Assembly (NCBI GenBank): GCA_030537495.1
Contig: JAUNMH010000009.1
Location: forward strand, 1 to 64,000
Direction: 5' to 3'
DNA: 64,000 nucleotides
DNA from: Clostridia bacterium
GTDB taxonomy: Bacteria; Bacillota; Clostridia; Peptostreptococcales; Anaerovoracaceae
Shown here: positions 16,469 to 25,373 of the stretch, in pieces
Layout of the letters: the number at the start of each line of letters is the position of its first letter
Numbering within the stretch: position 1 is the stretch's first letter
Notes under the pieces: model-generated
What the model was told of the DNA's origin: nothing
Seen by the model: the letters and a program-made list of their open reading frames with translations, nothing else
The model's database searches: none
Program-made: the position numbers and the translations under genes

Positions 16469-17449
16469 CTAATTTAACATTGTTAAAAGAAATGCGTTAA
16501 TTTCCATGTAATTAATTCTGCCGTTGTCATTGACAATGAGATAATCATTTACAATGGCAGGATAGGCTTCAATTTCCAGAACCTTATCTCCTAGAATAGC
16601 GCCTGCATCAAAATAAAATGCTCCAGCTGCTACTTCGCAAGGAATTATGATTTCTGCATCACCAGAGGCTTTGTTCATAATAATTGAACAAGGGTTATCC
16701 AATGTAGGAAAAGCGATATAGTCAACAGGATTCTTGTACTGGTTCGCCTGAATATGTAGCTCGTGGCCCTTGAACAATATTTTAGAAATATTAAGGTTGC
16801 CGGCCTGAAATCCCAGTTTAAACATAGCCGCATGGAAATCAGAGGCAGCAATAACGGGGATAAGATGGTAAAGCTGAACCAGATCGTCGTAATTATGGAG
16901 AAGGATTTTCTCCTCTAACTGAAAAGATTTGGTATTCATATACTGCTCATATAGCTTTACGCTTTCTCCTCCTGATATTTCATCATCACGGGAATCAGAC
17001 AGACCCATATACCTTTCCACATTCTTTTGGCTAAGACTTGGAAGTACTTCTCTAAGTCCCGAATGGCCATTTAGAACGAGGTATAAGTCGAGGTCATAGA
17101 TTTTATTAGGAAAATCAATATGATGTTTCTCAGCTCGTTTCAGGACGAAGGGAATATCAAAGTGTCTGCCGTTGAAGGTAACAATAAAATCTATATCTGC
17201 AAGAAGCTCCGAAGTCTTTTCTAGAATTTCTTTTTCATCATCAGGCTTATCGGCGAAAAGCTGAATTACTTTCGCATCATCACCGCGGCCTGGATAGAAG
17301 AGCATGCCTGATATTATAACCTTGCAGTAAGCAGGGGACAGGCCTGTGCTTTCAATATCATAGACAGCAAAGCTTTTTCCACCGAAGTACATGTTAAATA
17401 TTTTGGAACTATATTTATCAACTTTTATATCTTTTTCTATTGTCTTCAT
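16469..17449 (-). CDS. DnaQ/RNase H-fold 3'-5' exonuclease, YprB-like
   Basis: 326 residues. Acidic active-site motifs of the DEDD exonuclease fold: Asp31 and Glu33 of YDIESTGL, the FNGRHFDIPF segment (~110-120), and HNYDDLVQL (~205). C-terminal ~100 residues are extra. Relatives are annotated as ribonuclease H-like (YprB) proteins; the substrate is not settled. ATG at 17449 has GGAGG upstream. Its mRNA leader of ~110 bases carries two strong hairpins. Confidence 0.75.
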   Translation of the reverse strand: MKTIEKDIKVDKYSSKIFNMYFGGKSFAVYDIESTGLSPAYCKVIISGMLFYPGRGDDAKVIQLFADKPDDEKEILEKTSELLADIDFIVTFNGRHFDIPFVLKRAEKHHIDFPNKIYDLDLYLVLNGHSGLREVLPSLSQKNVERYMGLSDSRDDEISGGESVKLYEQYMNTKSFQLEEKILLHNYDDLVQLYHLIPVIAASDFHAAMFKLGFQAGNLNISKILFKGHELHIQANQYKNPVDYIAFPTLDNPCSIIMNKASGDAEIIIPCEVAAGAFYFDAGAILGDKVLEIEAYPAIVNDYLIVNDNGRINYMEINAFLLTMLN

Positions 17450-17473
17450 AATTCCTCCGGATTCTCCCTATAA

Positions 17474-17566
17474 AACAAAGTAGACCGCAGGGGTGCAGTC
17501 TACTTTGTTCAAAAGGGGTATTGGGATTAGAGATTATTGAGGCTATCAGGGGGATAACCTCAATAA
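17474..17566 (-). promoter_or_regulatory. Two-hairpin leader of the exonuclease mRNA
   Basis: On the minus strand, hairpin 1 pairs TTATTGAGG with CCTCAATAA (17534-17566). Hairpin 2 pairs AACAAAGTAGAC with GTCTACTTTGTT (17474-17509) and is followed by TTTTAT, like an intrinsic terminator. The ribosome site comes right after. The layout suggests transcription attenuation or a structured regulatory leader; I could not match a riboswitch class. Confidence 0.5.
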
Positions 17567-17567
17567 G

Positions 17568-17596
17568 ATTATACAAAATTTAATCGAGAAATGCAA
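17568..17596 (-). promoter_or_regulatory. Predicted promoter of the exonuclease gene
   Basis: Minus strand: TTGCAT (17591-17596), 17-base spacer, TATAAT (17568-17573). Start of transcription predicted near 17561. Confidence 0.6.
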
Positions 17597-17719
17597 TAAT
17601 AAAAAAACAATAATTAAAATAATACGTAAATAAAATTTCAAAACCTCTAGTTTTGACACTAAAACTACTCTGAAAGGTTCTAAATCCGTGTAAAATACCT
17701 TATTATGCTTCATTACAAG

Positions 17720-17748
17720 TTGATAAGAGCGAGAATTTTCGATATAAT
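17720..17748 (+). promoter_or_regulatory. Predicted promoter of the NUDIX-xerD-like operon
   Basis: TTGATA (17720-17725), 17-base spacer, TATAAT (17743-17748), 55 bases before the NUDIX start. Confidence 0.65.
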
Positions 17749-17803
17749 TTATATGTGGTAAATTATATATAAAGAAAATAATGACTAGAAAGAGGTAAGG
17801 GTT

Positions 17804-18343
17804 TTGATTTTTGAAGAGAGAGTTTTAGAATCTGAAATGATATATGAGGGCGCAATCCTCAATTTGAGAAAAGATAAGGTTACTGTTCCCAATGGAACGT
17901 CATATAGAGAAATTGTTGAACACAACGGTGGCGCAGTAGTTGTAGCTATAACTGACGACCATAAAGTAGTTATGGTAAAACAATATAGAGCAGCAGTTAA
18001 AAGGGTTGTTTTAGAACTTCCTGCCGGAAAAGTCGAAGACGGAGAAGACCCTATGGAAACTGCCATAAGGGAACTGAAGGAAGAAACCGGTTATACAGCA
18101 GGAAAAACTGTACATCTTATTAGCTCATACCCAAGTATAGGCTATACTGAAGAAATGTTGCACATTTATCTTTGTACGGAACTTGTTCCAGGGGAAACAG
18201 ATTTTGACGAAAATGAGGCTCTGGACATTTATGAATACGATTATAAAGAACTTATGGAAATGATTAGAACTGGGGAGCTTTTGGATGGAAAATCACAGCT
18301 GGGACTTCTTATGGCTGGTCTAGTGATTGGAAGCAGCTTATAG
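17804..18343 (+). CDS. NUDIX hydrolase, ADP-ribose pyrophosphatase-like
   Basis: 179 residues. NUDIX box GKVEDGEDPMETAIRELKEE with the catalytic REL-EE core (~78-100). The preceding VKQYRAAV segment is typical of ADP-ribose pyrophosphatases, which split ADP-ribose into AMP and ribose 5-phosphate. TTG at 17804 is the only well-placed start, with AGAGGTAAGG upstream. Sits 15 bases before the xerD-like gene, as NUDIX genes commonly do in Firmicutes. Confidence 0.85.
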   Translation: MIFEERVLESEMIYEGAILNLRKDKVTVPNGTSYREIVEHNGGAVVVAITDDHKVVMVKQYRAAVKRVVLELPAGKVEDGEDPMETAIRELKEETGYTAGKTVHLISSYPSIGYTEEMLHIYLCTELVPGETDFDENEALDIYEYDYKELMEMIRTGELLDGKSQLGLLMAGLVIGSSL

Positions 18344-18358
18344 CGAGAGAGGAACGCC

Positions 18359-19249
18359 ATGGATATAATAAAATTTATTACTTACTTACAGAAAGAAAAG
18401 AAAACATCGACAAACACCTGCGATGCATATACTCGCGATTTAACGGCTTTTCAGGCCTATTTACTTGAAAGGGGAGTTCTTGATGCTGACAAAGCCGGAG
18501 GAGCCGACGTTGCTGCATATATGATGGCACTTAAAAATGAAGGTAGGAGCAAGGCCACAGTTAATAGAAAGCTTTCCTCAATAAGAAGTTATTACAAATA
18601 TTTGCAAAGACAGGGTACAATAAAAGAAAATCCTGCGGAGACCATTAAGACACCTCGCATAGAGAAAAAGCAACTGAAATACCTGACAATTGAGGAAGTA
18701 GAACGGCTACTAGAAACTCCTGACGATTCAATTAAGGGAATTAGAGATAGAGCTATTCTGGAGGTCATGTACGCTACAGGAATTAGAGTTTCAGAGCTTA
18801 TCGAGCTAAAACTTAAGGATATAAACTTCCGAATGGGTTTTGTTACTTGTAATGGAGGACATGGAAGAGCTCGAATTGTGCCTATGGGTGCCATTGCGAG
18901 ACGCGCTCTTGATGAATACATGCTAAAGAGCAGAATAGTATTTATGGAGGGTAAGGATGAAAAGAACCCAGACGGTCCGCTGTTTGTGAATTATCAAGGA
19001 GAGGCCTTTACCAGACAAGGCCTTTGGAAGGTCCTGAAAAAATATGGGGAACTTAGTGGCCTGGATGGAAAACTTACGCCTCATATCCTAAGAACCAGCT
19101 TCGGGGTGCACATGGTCCAAAATGGCGCTGATCTGAGGTCTTTGCAAGAGCTCATGGGAAATGAGGATATTATGGCTATGGAAATTTTCCTTTCGGTTAC
19201 AAAAAACAGAATCAAGGATGTTTACGATCGCACGCATCCTAGGGCGTAA
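18359..19249 (+). CDS. XerD-like tyrosine recombinase homologue lacking catalytic residues
   Basis: 296 residues, the length and two-domain plan of XerD: SAM-like DNA-binding domain (~1-85), catalytic-fold domain (~105-290). Arg I (ATGIRVSEL) and the H-x-x-R motif (HILRTSF) are kept. The other residues are not: the β-hairpin Lys (GKG in relatives) is Gly in NGGHGRARIVP; the GH motif is GN (LMGNED); and the nucleophilic Tyr of the (Q)IYTHV motif is Phe (MEIFLSV). The frame is otherwise intact, including the C-terminal HPRA. It probably binds DNA or a partner recombinase but cannot form the phosphotyrosine bond itself. It could be a structural partner of a separate active Xer protein. Confidence 0.8.
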   Translation: MDIIKFITYLQKEKKTSTNTCDAYTRDLTAFQAYLLERGVLDADKAGGADVAAYMMALKNEGRSKATVNRKLSSIRSYYKYLQRQGTIKENPAETIKTPRIEKKQLKYLTIEEVERLLETPDDSIKGIRDRAILEVMYATGIRVSELIELKLKDINFRMGFVTCNGGHGRARIVPMGAIARRALDEYMLKSRIVFMEGKDEKNPDGPLFVNYQGEAFTRQGLWKVLKKYGELSGLDGKLTPHILRTSFGVHMVQNGADLRSLQELMGNEDIMAMEIFLSVTKNRIKDVYDRTHPRA

Positions 19250-19328
19250 TGCTTTCTATCAAAACAAACAGAGAAAACAGAGAAAATATTCATAGAGAAA
19301 ATATTTTGCGTGTATATGAAAATAATGC

Positions 19329-19357
19329 TTGCATAGGACGCGTGAATGTGGTAAAAT
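19329..19357 (+). promoter_or_regulatory. Predicted rplS promoter
   Basis: TTGCAT (19329-19334), 17-base spacer, TAAAAT (19352-19357), about 88 bases before the rplS start. Confidence 0.6.
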
Positions 19358-19363
19358 CAATGC

Positions 19364-19444
19364 GTTGTAAATTTCGGGCGGTCCTCTGTGAAGGCATTAG
19401 GGCATTTACAAGAACGCTTCGTAGGGTAAGGAGGATACTATACA
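19364..19444 (+). promoter_or_regulatory. rplS 5' leader, possible L19 autoregulatory RNA
   Basis: The ~80-base leader contains GTAAAT...ATTTAC flanking a G-rich inner hairpin, then GGTAAGGAGG before the ATG. Firmicutes rplS mRNAs carry a known L19 leader structure; position and size fit, but I cannot confirm the consensus by eye. Confidence 0.45.
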
Positions 19445-19783
19445 ATGAACATTTTAGATGCTGTTGCACAGGATTATCTGAAGAAAGAAATCCCTGCTTT
19501 TAACGTTGGTGATACTGTAAGAGTACACGTTAAGATTAAAGAAGGAAACAGAGAAAGAATCCAGAACTTTGAAGGTTTCGTATTAAAGAGACAGAACGGC
19601 GGAATCGCTGAAACTTTCACAGTAAGAAAGATTTCTTCCGGAGTTGGAGTTGAAAAGACTTTCCCTATCCACTCACCATGGGTTGAGCAGATTGAAGTAA
19701 TCAGAAAGGGTAGAGTAAGAAGAGCTAGACTTCACTACATGAGAGGAAGAACAGGAAAAGCTGCTAAAATTAAGAGCAAATAA
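19445..19783 (+). CDS. rplS: Large ribosomal subunit protein bL19
   Basis: 112 residues, full family length. Recognised from [31 protein letters not shown] and the C-terminal R/K-rich segment ending [13 protein letters not shown]. It sits at the 30S/50S interface. AAGGAGG lies upstream of ATG 19445. It has its own promoter and is followed by a terminator; the usual trmD/rimM neighbours are absent here. Confidence 0.95.
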   Translation: MNILDAVAQDYLKKEIPAFNVGDTVRVHVKIKEGNRERIQNFEGFVLKRQNGGIAETFTVRKISSGVGVEKTFPIHSPWVEQIEVIRKGRVRRARLHYMRGRTGKAAKIKSK

Positions 19784-19803
19784 TCTAAATTTAGGCACAC
19801 ACG

Positions 19804-19832
19804 GAGGATTGCAATTGCAGTCCTCTTTTTTT
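19804..19832 (+). terminator. rplS terminator
   Basis: GAGGATTGCAA pairs with TTGCAGTCCTC (one mismatch), followed by a run of T. Confidence 0.8.
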
Positions 19833-19975
19833 CGTTGTCAAAACCATAGATTGTGTTCAACCAGTTTGAAATCCAACAGTTTTTGTGATATTATAAAGTA
19901 TATTTATTTAATGGTGTGCATGTTTCTCTAAGATTAGAGGTAGGAGAAACAGAGGTGAATATAGAGGATTAATAG

Positions 19976-21035
19976 ATGTTAGAAAAACACTTAATGGAAA
20001 TATTTGATAATATTAATGAAGGTGTATATATACTGAATAAGGAGGGGCAGTATATATATTGTAACAGCGCCTTCTTAAAGATGGTCGGTGCGACTAAGGA
20101 TGATATCATAAAAGAAAAAGAAAATAACTTTAATTAATAATGTTACTACACCGAGAGGTTATCATTATCGCCAACTGGCAACAGCAAGTCCTATTTTTGA
20201 TTCAGTAGGTGAAATTGAATATCTACTGGTTGAAATGATAAGACTAGATCTTTTTCAGAGGAGATATCAAAATGCAGTTCTTCTGAAAGATAAAAATTCC
20301 ATAGATTTTTCCTTTGATGAAGAGCAGTTCAAAAAAGAAGAAGTTTTCATAGCAGAAAGCGCAGAAATGAAGGCTGTAAAAAAGACTGCAGAAAATATAG
20401 CGAAGGTAGATGCCACTGTCCTTATTACAGGGGAAACAGGAACGGGAAGAGAAGTTTTAGCTGATTTCATTCATAAATGCAGCAATAGAGCTCATAAGCC
20501 TATGGTTGAAATCAACTGTGCAGCTATTCCGGAGAACCTTTTAGAAGCAGAGCTTTTTGGCTACGAAAAAGGTGCTTTTACTGGGGCGGTAAGTTCTAGG
20601 AAAAAGGGACTCATTGAGAAGGCATATCACGGAACACTTTTTCTAGATGAAATTAATTCTCTGCCGCTTGCTATTCAGGGAAAACTTTTAAGAGTCCTTG
20701 AGACGCGGAAAGTGAAGCGTTTAGGAGCTGTTAATGAACACGAAATTGATTTTCGTTTACTTGCGGCTACGAATTAGGAACTTAAGCAGTGCATAGAGGA
20801 TGGTAATTTCAGAGAGGATTTGTACTATAGAATAAATGTTGTTCCCATTGAAATTCCACCACTTAGAAAGCGAAGAGATGATATTAGTCCGCTGATAATG
20901 TATTTCCTTGATTACTTCTGTGAAAAATATGGGAAAACAAAGATGTTCAGCAAGGCACTACTAGATAAGATGTATCAATATGACTGGCCAGGCAACGTCA
21001 GGGAGATGAAAAATGCAGTGGGACTAGAAAAGTGA
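19976..21035 (+). pseudogene. Broken PAS-AAA+ sigma-54 activator
   Basis: Remains of a sigma-54-dependent regulator. The first 53 codons read as a PAS domain (NINEGVYILNKEGQYIYCN) and stop in TAA near 20136; homology then resumes in another frame ([16 protein letters not shown]). The AAA+ domain follows: Walker A GETGTGRE, the sigma-54 contact loop GAFTGAV, Walker [14 protein letters not shown] at 20775-20777 interrupts AATN-ELKQ where relatives read AATNRDL, then homology continues to WPGNVREMKNAV. The helix-turn-helix end is missing. One frameshift, one stop and a truncated end mean it cannot make a working activator. Confidence 0.85.
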
Positions 21036-21088
21036 CTGCACGTTATCGTTAGTATATTGCTGTATGATGGCAGCAAAAGGAGGAAGAG

Positions 21089-23629
21089 ATGAACAGATGG
21101 CTCAAAAAAATGGCAGCTTGTCTGCTTGTGCTGGCGCTAGTGGTTCCGGCGTTCAGCGTACCGGAAACGGCGGCAGCGGCGAGCAAAATCACATTAAAGA
21201 GCGGTGCCGCAGCACCACAGACGGTTTACGCAGGCCACAGCTATACACTTACCGTCAAAGACGCAAATGTAAAGTATTATTCGAACAATAAGAAGATCGC
21301 CACGATTGGTGTGACGACCGGTAAGCTGAAACCGACAGAGCCGGGCAGCGTCAAGATCACAGCTAAGAGCAAAAGGAACGGCAAGGTTGTCGCAACCAAA
21401 ACCTTTAAGGTGCTGAAACGTAGCACTTCTGTTTCGACCGATCCAAAAACAGTGTATCTAGGCGGGGTGGGTGACATAGTGCAGCTTAAACCGACTTTAA
21501 AGCCTGCAAATTCAACGGATGTTATTACTTTTGTTTCTTCAGACAAAAATATCGCAATAATTGGTCATACGTCCGGGATAATAACTGCGGAGGGCATCGG
21601 TAAAACAACAATTCAGGTCAATGCGAAAGCAACCAAAGCGACAGCAAATAACAGCAAGTATAACAAGAAGACGATGGTCGATGTTTATGTAGGTCCGTAT
21701 CTTGCGCAGGCAGAGCAGACACAGCTTGCGCAAGTCAAACTGACTTTCAAGAATTCGGTGGAGAGATATACATTCCAGCCATCAGATTTTACAATCACAA
21801 ATGATGAGACAGAGATGAACTGCCCGATCAAAGCTGTGAGTAAAAGTTCTGGTAGCGAAGTGATGCTGACACTTTACAACGAACTGCGGGACGGCAAGAC
21901 ATATACGGTCAAAAGTAGCATGAGCTCCGCGCAGTTTACTGCGACGGATGCGCGGATCGCAGGGCTTCGCATCGAACCAACAGAGGCGGAAATCCAGAAG
22001 TCAACGCAGATTTCACTCGCGCTGCTGGATAAGGACGGCATTACCGTGGGACGTTGCTATGCGAATAACACACCAAGCAATATTGACTTTGAAGTAAAGG
22101 CCGAGGGCGGCTATGTGTTCTACGGCGGCATGCTTTACCTTTCCTCTATGAGCAGTAAAGGTATCGCTAAGGCGACCTACCACAGTGGGAAATTTGTGAA
22201 CGGCAAGGAGGTTGGCAACATCGAGACCGGCGATGTCACCATTACTCCACTGAAACAAAAGGAGGAAGAGAAGATACCGATTTATTCCGGCGAGTATGAT
22301 CCATATAGCGTGCAGTATACGATAAAGGAAGATATACCTAGAAAAGGGGAAGCGGATACAGATTCGACGGGAAATAGCTATGATTATGATTTCGGACAGC
22401 CGATCCAAACCATCCTTTTAGGGAAGGCAGATCAAACTGAAAGCGGTGACGAAGAAGACGGCAACACGAAAGTGGAGTTTGAACAGCAGCCGGTAAACGC
22501 CAAATTTCAGATTAAATATAACGGAACAAAAGTCGATGATTGCAGCAGCTATTCGGTAAGTGTACTGGATCCTAACATTGTTGAGGTTGCCAGCACAAAC
22601 ACTGAAACACCAAGTCAGCCAGAAATTGATAAGCCAAATCCAGATACAGAGCAAACCGAAGAGGAAAAGAGTAACGAAGTACAACTGGATTCATATGGTT
22701 GTATACAGTTGATTGCATACAGAGCGGGCGAGACGAAACTGGTATTACGGCATGAAGGTAAGGTAATCAAAAACCTACCGATCACAGTCAGCCGTGACGC
22801 AAGTAAGCCATATAAGCTTATGTTCGTAAAGGATAATGAACTCTTGCATGAGGATAAAGTGAAAGTATGTAACTATCCATATTATACGAAAAAAGACTCT
22901 GCTACGGGAGGAACTATCGTAGAATCTGATAAAACCAGTGAAAATCCACAAGCTGAATCAAAAGAACTCGAACAGCAATACGTGGAATCTACTGATAATA
23001 TGAACGCAGATGTACAGATTCTGATAAAGGACCAGTATGGTGAGGTTTATCACGGAGATGTAAAAGGTGAATTTGAGATTGCAGCCTACGGAAATAGGCC
23101 TCTAGCATCGATAAATGCAGATACTAGTAGCATTCACGTCAACGGCCAAGGCAACAGGCCAATACTTTTTAGTCGTAATATTCATTACTATGTGGACAAA
23201 AAAACGCTACTGTATAGAACTTTGTATATTGATGTTCAGCCGCCGACGCTTGAGGTGACATGGGATATGGATAAGGCAAGCAAGTTTGCTCCGAAAGAAT
23301 ACTCCAATCCGTCGTATTCTGATAGAGAACTGCGTAGTATAAGTGACGCGTGTGTTGTGACATGCAATGGAAAAGTAATGCAATATGATGTGGATCATAA
23401 GCACTTTAATGAAGTAGGATACTATAGCATTGAATCAAGTTCAGCAGTAGATGGGTTTACTTATGAAGCCTCACTTACAAACGGCGGAATAATGAAACTT
23501 ACCAACATTCGCTTCTCTGCTAAATATCACGAATCCATGCAATCTATTTCATATACCGAGCAGGGTACTATTACTTTTGGACAAACGAGTTCGGAATCTG
23601 GAACGATTGAAAACGACACAGCCGCATAA
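21089..23629 (+). CDS. Large secreted surface protein with Big_2-like repeats
   Basis: 846 residues. Signal peptide ~1-32 (LLVLALVVPAFSVPETAAA). Two Big_2-like domains at ~35-108 (YYSNNKKIATI, EPGSVKITAKS) and ~112-200 (VSSDKNIAIIGHTSGIITAEG). The rest is β-rich with acidic low-complexity stretches (~425-465 and ~500-530). No LPXTG or SLH repeat is visible, so anchoring is unclear. AAAGGAGG precedes ATG 21089. The first ~1.7 kb is noticeably richer in G+C than neighbouring genes and than its own last third, hinting at acquisition or recombination. Sits directly after a broken regulator. Confidence 0.75.
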   Translation: MNRWLKKMAACLLVLALVVPAFSVPETAAAASKITLKSGAAAPQTVYAGHSYTLTVKDANVKYYSNNKKIATIGVTTGKLKPTEPGSVKITAKSKRNGKVVATKTFKVLKRSTSVSTDPKTVYLGGVGDIVQLKPTLKPANSTDVITFVSSDKNIAIIGHTSGIITAEGIGKTTIQVNAKATKATANNSKYNKKTMVDVYVGPYLAQAEQTQLAQVKLTFKNSVERYTFQPSDFTITNDETEMNCPIKAVSKSSGSEVMLTLYNELRDGKTYTVKSSMSSAQFTATDARIAGLRIEPTEAEIQKSTQISLALLDKDGITVGRCYANNTPSNIDFEVKAEGGYVFYGGMLYLSSMSSKGIAKATYHSGKFVNGKEVGNIETGDVTITPLKQKEEEKIPIYSGEYDPYSVQYTIKEDIPRKGEADTDSTGNSYDYDFGQPIQTILLGKADQTESGDEEDGNTKVEFEQQPVNAKFQIKYNGTKVDDCSSYSVSVLDPNIVEVASTNTETPSQPEIDKPNPDTEQTEEEKSNEVQLDSYGCIQLIAYRAGETKLVLRHEGKVIKNLPITVSRDASKPYKLMFVKDNELLHEDKVKVCNYPYYTKKDSATGGTIVESDKTSENPQAESKELEQQYVESTDNMNADVQILIKDQYGEVYHGDVKGEFEIAAYGNRPLASINADTSSIHVNGQGNRPILFSRNIHYYVDKKTLLYRTLYIDVQPPTLEVTWDMDKASKFAPKEYSNPSYSDRELRSISDACVVTCNGKVMQYDVDHKHFNEVGYYSIESSSAVDGFTYEASLTNGGIMKLTNIRFSAKYHESMQSISYTEQGTITFGQTSSESGTIENDTAA

Positions 23630-23643
23630 CTAGAAAATTGATG

Positions 23644-23672
23644 AGAGGATTCAAACTGAATCCTCTTTTTTT
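23644..23672 (+). terminator. Terminator of the surface protein gene
   Basis: GAGGATTCA pairs exactly with TGAATCCTC around a 3-base loop, followed by seven T. Confidence 0.85.
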
Positions 23673-23706
23673 CAATTATATTTTCAATTATACACGCACC
23701 ATTCTG

Positions 23707-23735
23707 TGGACATAGAGCCTGCAAATTGGTATAAT
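23707..23735 (+). promoter_or_regulatory. Predicted rbgA promoter
   Basis: TGGACA (23707-23712), 17-base spacer, TATAAT (23730-23735). The transcript should begin near 23742, which excludes the only upstream in-frame ATG (23706) as the start of rbgA. Confidence 0.65.
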
Positions 23736-23774
23736 GAAAGAGATTGGATTGAACTAATAAGGAGGCTGATTAAC

Positions 23775-24617
23775 ATCGGAAACTTAAATCATATAAACTG
23801 GTATCCTGGACATATGAAGAAGACCAGGGAGCTCATTGCGGCAAATTTGAAAATGGTCGATTTAGTAATTGAGGTAATTGATGCAAGAATTCCTTCATCA
23901 AGCAGAAACCCAATTATCGATGAGCTGGTAAGCGGTAAGAAAAGAATTATTATTTTAAATAAAAGCGATCTTTCTGATGGGAAGGAAAATGAAAAGTGGG
24001 CTGAACATTTCCGCCAGCAGGGAAACATGGTTCTTGCAATGAACTGTATGACCGGCACAGGTGTAAATCAGCTTTACAAACTTCTTAACAAGGAACAGGA
24101 AGAAAAGAACAGTGGTCAGATGAGAAACAGACCTCTTAGAATGATGATTGTAGGCGTTCCTAACGTTGGAAAATCATCACTTATAAATAGAATGACAGGT
24201 AAGAAGAGTGCTCAGACAGGAGATAGACCAGGTGTTACTAAGGGTAAGCAGTGGTTAGCTCTGAAAAATGGAATGCAACTTCTCGATACACCGGGAATTC
24301 TATGGCCAAAATTTGAGGATCCTGAGGTTGGACTAAATCTGGCATTTTGCGGATCAATTAAAGACGAAATTATGGATACAGCTAGCTTGGCATTAGAACT
24401 TATAGGCGTCCTAGGTAAGGACTACCCAGATCTTCTAATGGAAAGATATAAATTAGATGAAATTCTTGAAATGCCTCTTGAAAATATGGAAGAAATCGCT
24501 CGTAAGAGAGGTTTCATTTTGCCAGGCAAGAAAATCGACTACGAGAGATGTGGAAGAACTGTTCTAGATGAGTTCAGAAGTGGTAAAATAGGCAAAGTTA
24601 CATTGGAACGACTGTAG
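23775..24617 (+). CDS. rbgA: Ribosome biogenesis GTPase RbgA (YlqF)
   Basis: About 280 residues. A circularly permuted GTPase needed for late 50S assembly: INWYPGHMKKTRE N-terminus, G4 NKSD, G1 GVPNVGKSS, G3 DTPG, then a C-terminal helical domain. Start choice is unusual. AAGGAGG at 23759-23765 is followed, in frame, by CTG, ATT, AAC and ATC (23775) and no ATG/GTG/TTG until the ATG inside PGHM. ATC at 23775 has ideal spacing (9 bases) and gives an N-terminus close to that of relatives; ATT at 23769 is the alternative. Abuts rnhB, as in many Firmicutes. Confidence 0.9.
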   Translation: MGNLNHINWYPGHMKKTRELIAANLKMVDLVIEVIDARIPSSSRNPIIDELVSGKKRIIILNKSDLSDGKENEKWAEHFRQQGNMVLAMNCMTGTGVNQLYKLLNKEQEEKNSGQMRNRPLRMMIVGVPNVGKSSLINRMTGKKSAQTGDRPGVTKGKQWLALKNGMQLLDTPGILWPKFEDPEVGLNLAFCGSIKDEIMDTASLALELIGVLGKDYPDLLMERYKLDEILEMPLENMEEIARKRGFILPGKKIDYERCGRTVLDEFRSGKIGKVTLERL

Positions 24618-25301
24618 GTGACACAGATGGCGAGAATGACTAAAGAAGAAAAGAAAATCTATCTTGAAAATCGTCTTGTGGAAATGCAGGAATATGAAAA
24701 TAATTTGAAAGCTAAAGGCTATAAATTCATCGTTGGAGTTGACGAGGTTGGCCGCGGTCCTTTGGCGGGACCAGTTGTAACCGCAGCTGTTGTGATGCCT
24801 GATGGTTTTGATATTCTTGGGGTTGACGACTCGAAGAAGCTGACCGAGAAGAAGAGAGAAGAACTTTACGACGTGATTCTTGAGAAGGCAGTTTGCTACG
24901 GCATTGGAATCAGAGACAATGAGGTAATTGACCAGGTCAATATCCTGGAGGCTACTAAATTAGCCATGGCGGATGCTATTGCCAGCGCCGATGAAATGCT
25001 AAGAGAGAGATGTGGAAAGACTATAGATTTTGTTCTTTTCGATGCAATGAAAATAGATGCGGTTGAAAAGCCGCAGATGTCGCTTATAAAGGGGGACAGC
25101 AAGAGTTTGTCCATTGCGGCGGCTTCTATTGTTGCGAAGGTTACAAGGGACAGGATGATGGCAGATTATCACGGGGAGTACCCATGGTATGGTTTTGATA
25201 GTAACAAGGGATATGGTACAAAGGCGCATTATGAAGGGCTTACGGCTCATGGCATGACACCTATCCATAGAAAGAGTTTTTTGAAAAAATTTCTTAAGTA
25301 G
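24618..25301 (+). CDS. rnhB: Ribonuclease HII
   Basis: 227 residues. Removes RNA from RNA-DNA hybrids and misincorporated ribonucleotides. Active-site acids: Asp and Glu of VGVDEVGRGPLAGP (~40-53), Asp of VLFDAMK (~137), with SIAAASIVAKVTRD typical of the family. Starts at GTG 24618, directly after the rbgA stop; an ATG at 24627 is also possible. Confidence 0.95.
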   Translation: MTQMARMTKEEKKIYLENRLVEMQEYENNLKAKGYKFIVGVDEVGRGPLAGPVVTAAVVMPDGFDILGVDDSKKLTEKKREELYDVILEKAVCYGIGIRDNEVIDQVNILEATKLAMADAIASADEMLRERCGKTIDFVLFDAMKIDAVEKPQMSLIKGDSKSLSIAAASIVAKVTRDRMMADYHGEYPWYGFDSNKGYGTKAHYEGLTAHGMTPIHRKSFLKKFLK

Positions 25302-25313
25302 CAAGGAAGGTTT

Positions 25314-25342
25314 TTGAAAATATATAGTAATAGTTGTAATAG
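25314..25342 (+). promoter_or_regulatory. Predicted fhs promoter
   Basis: TTGAAA (25314-25319), 17-base spacer, TAATAG (25337-25342). Confidence 0.45.
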
Positions 25343-25373
25343 TGTAGTATGTAAAGAATGAAAGGAAGACAAA

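Noticed and set aside
19249..19503. 84-residue plus-strand frame overlapping rplS
   Set aside because: It spans the rplS promoter and leader and enters rplS in the wrong frame; the N-rich start comes from short AGAGAAAATATT repeats.
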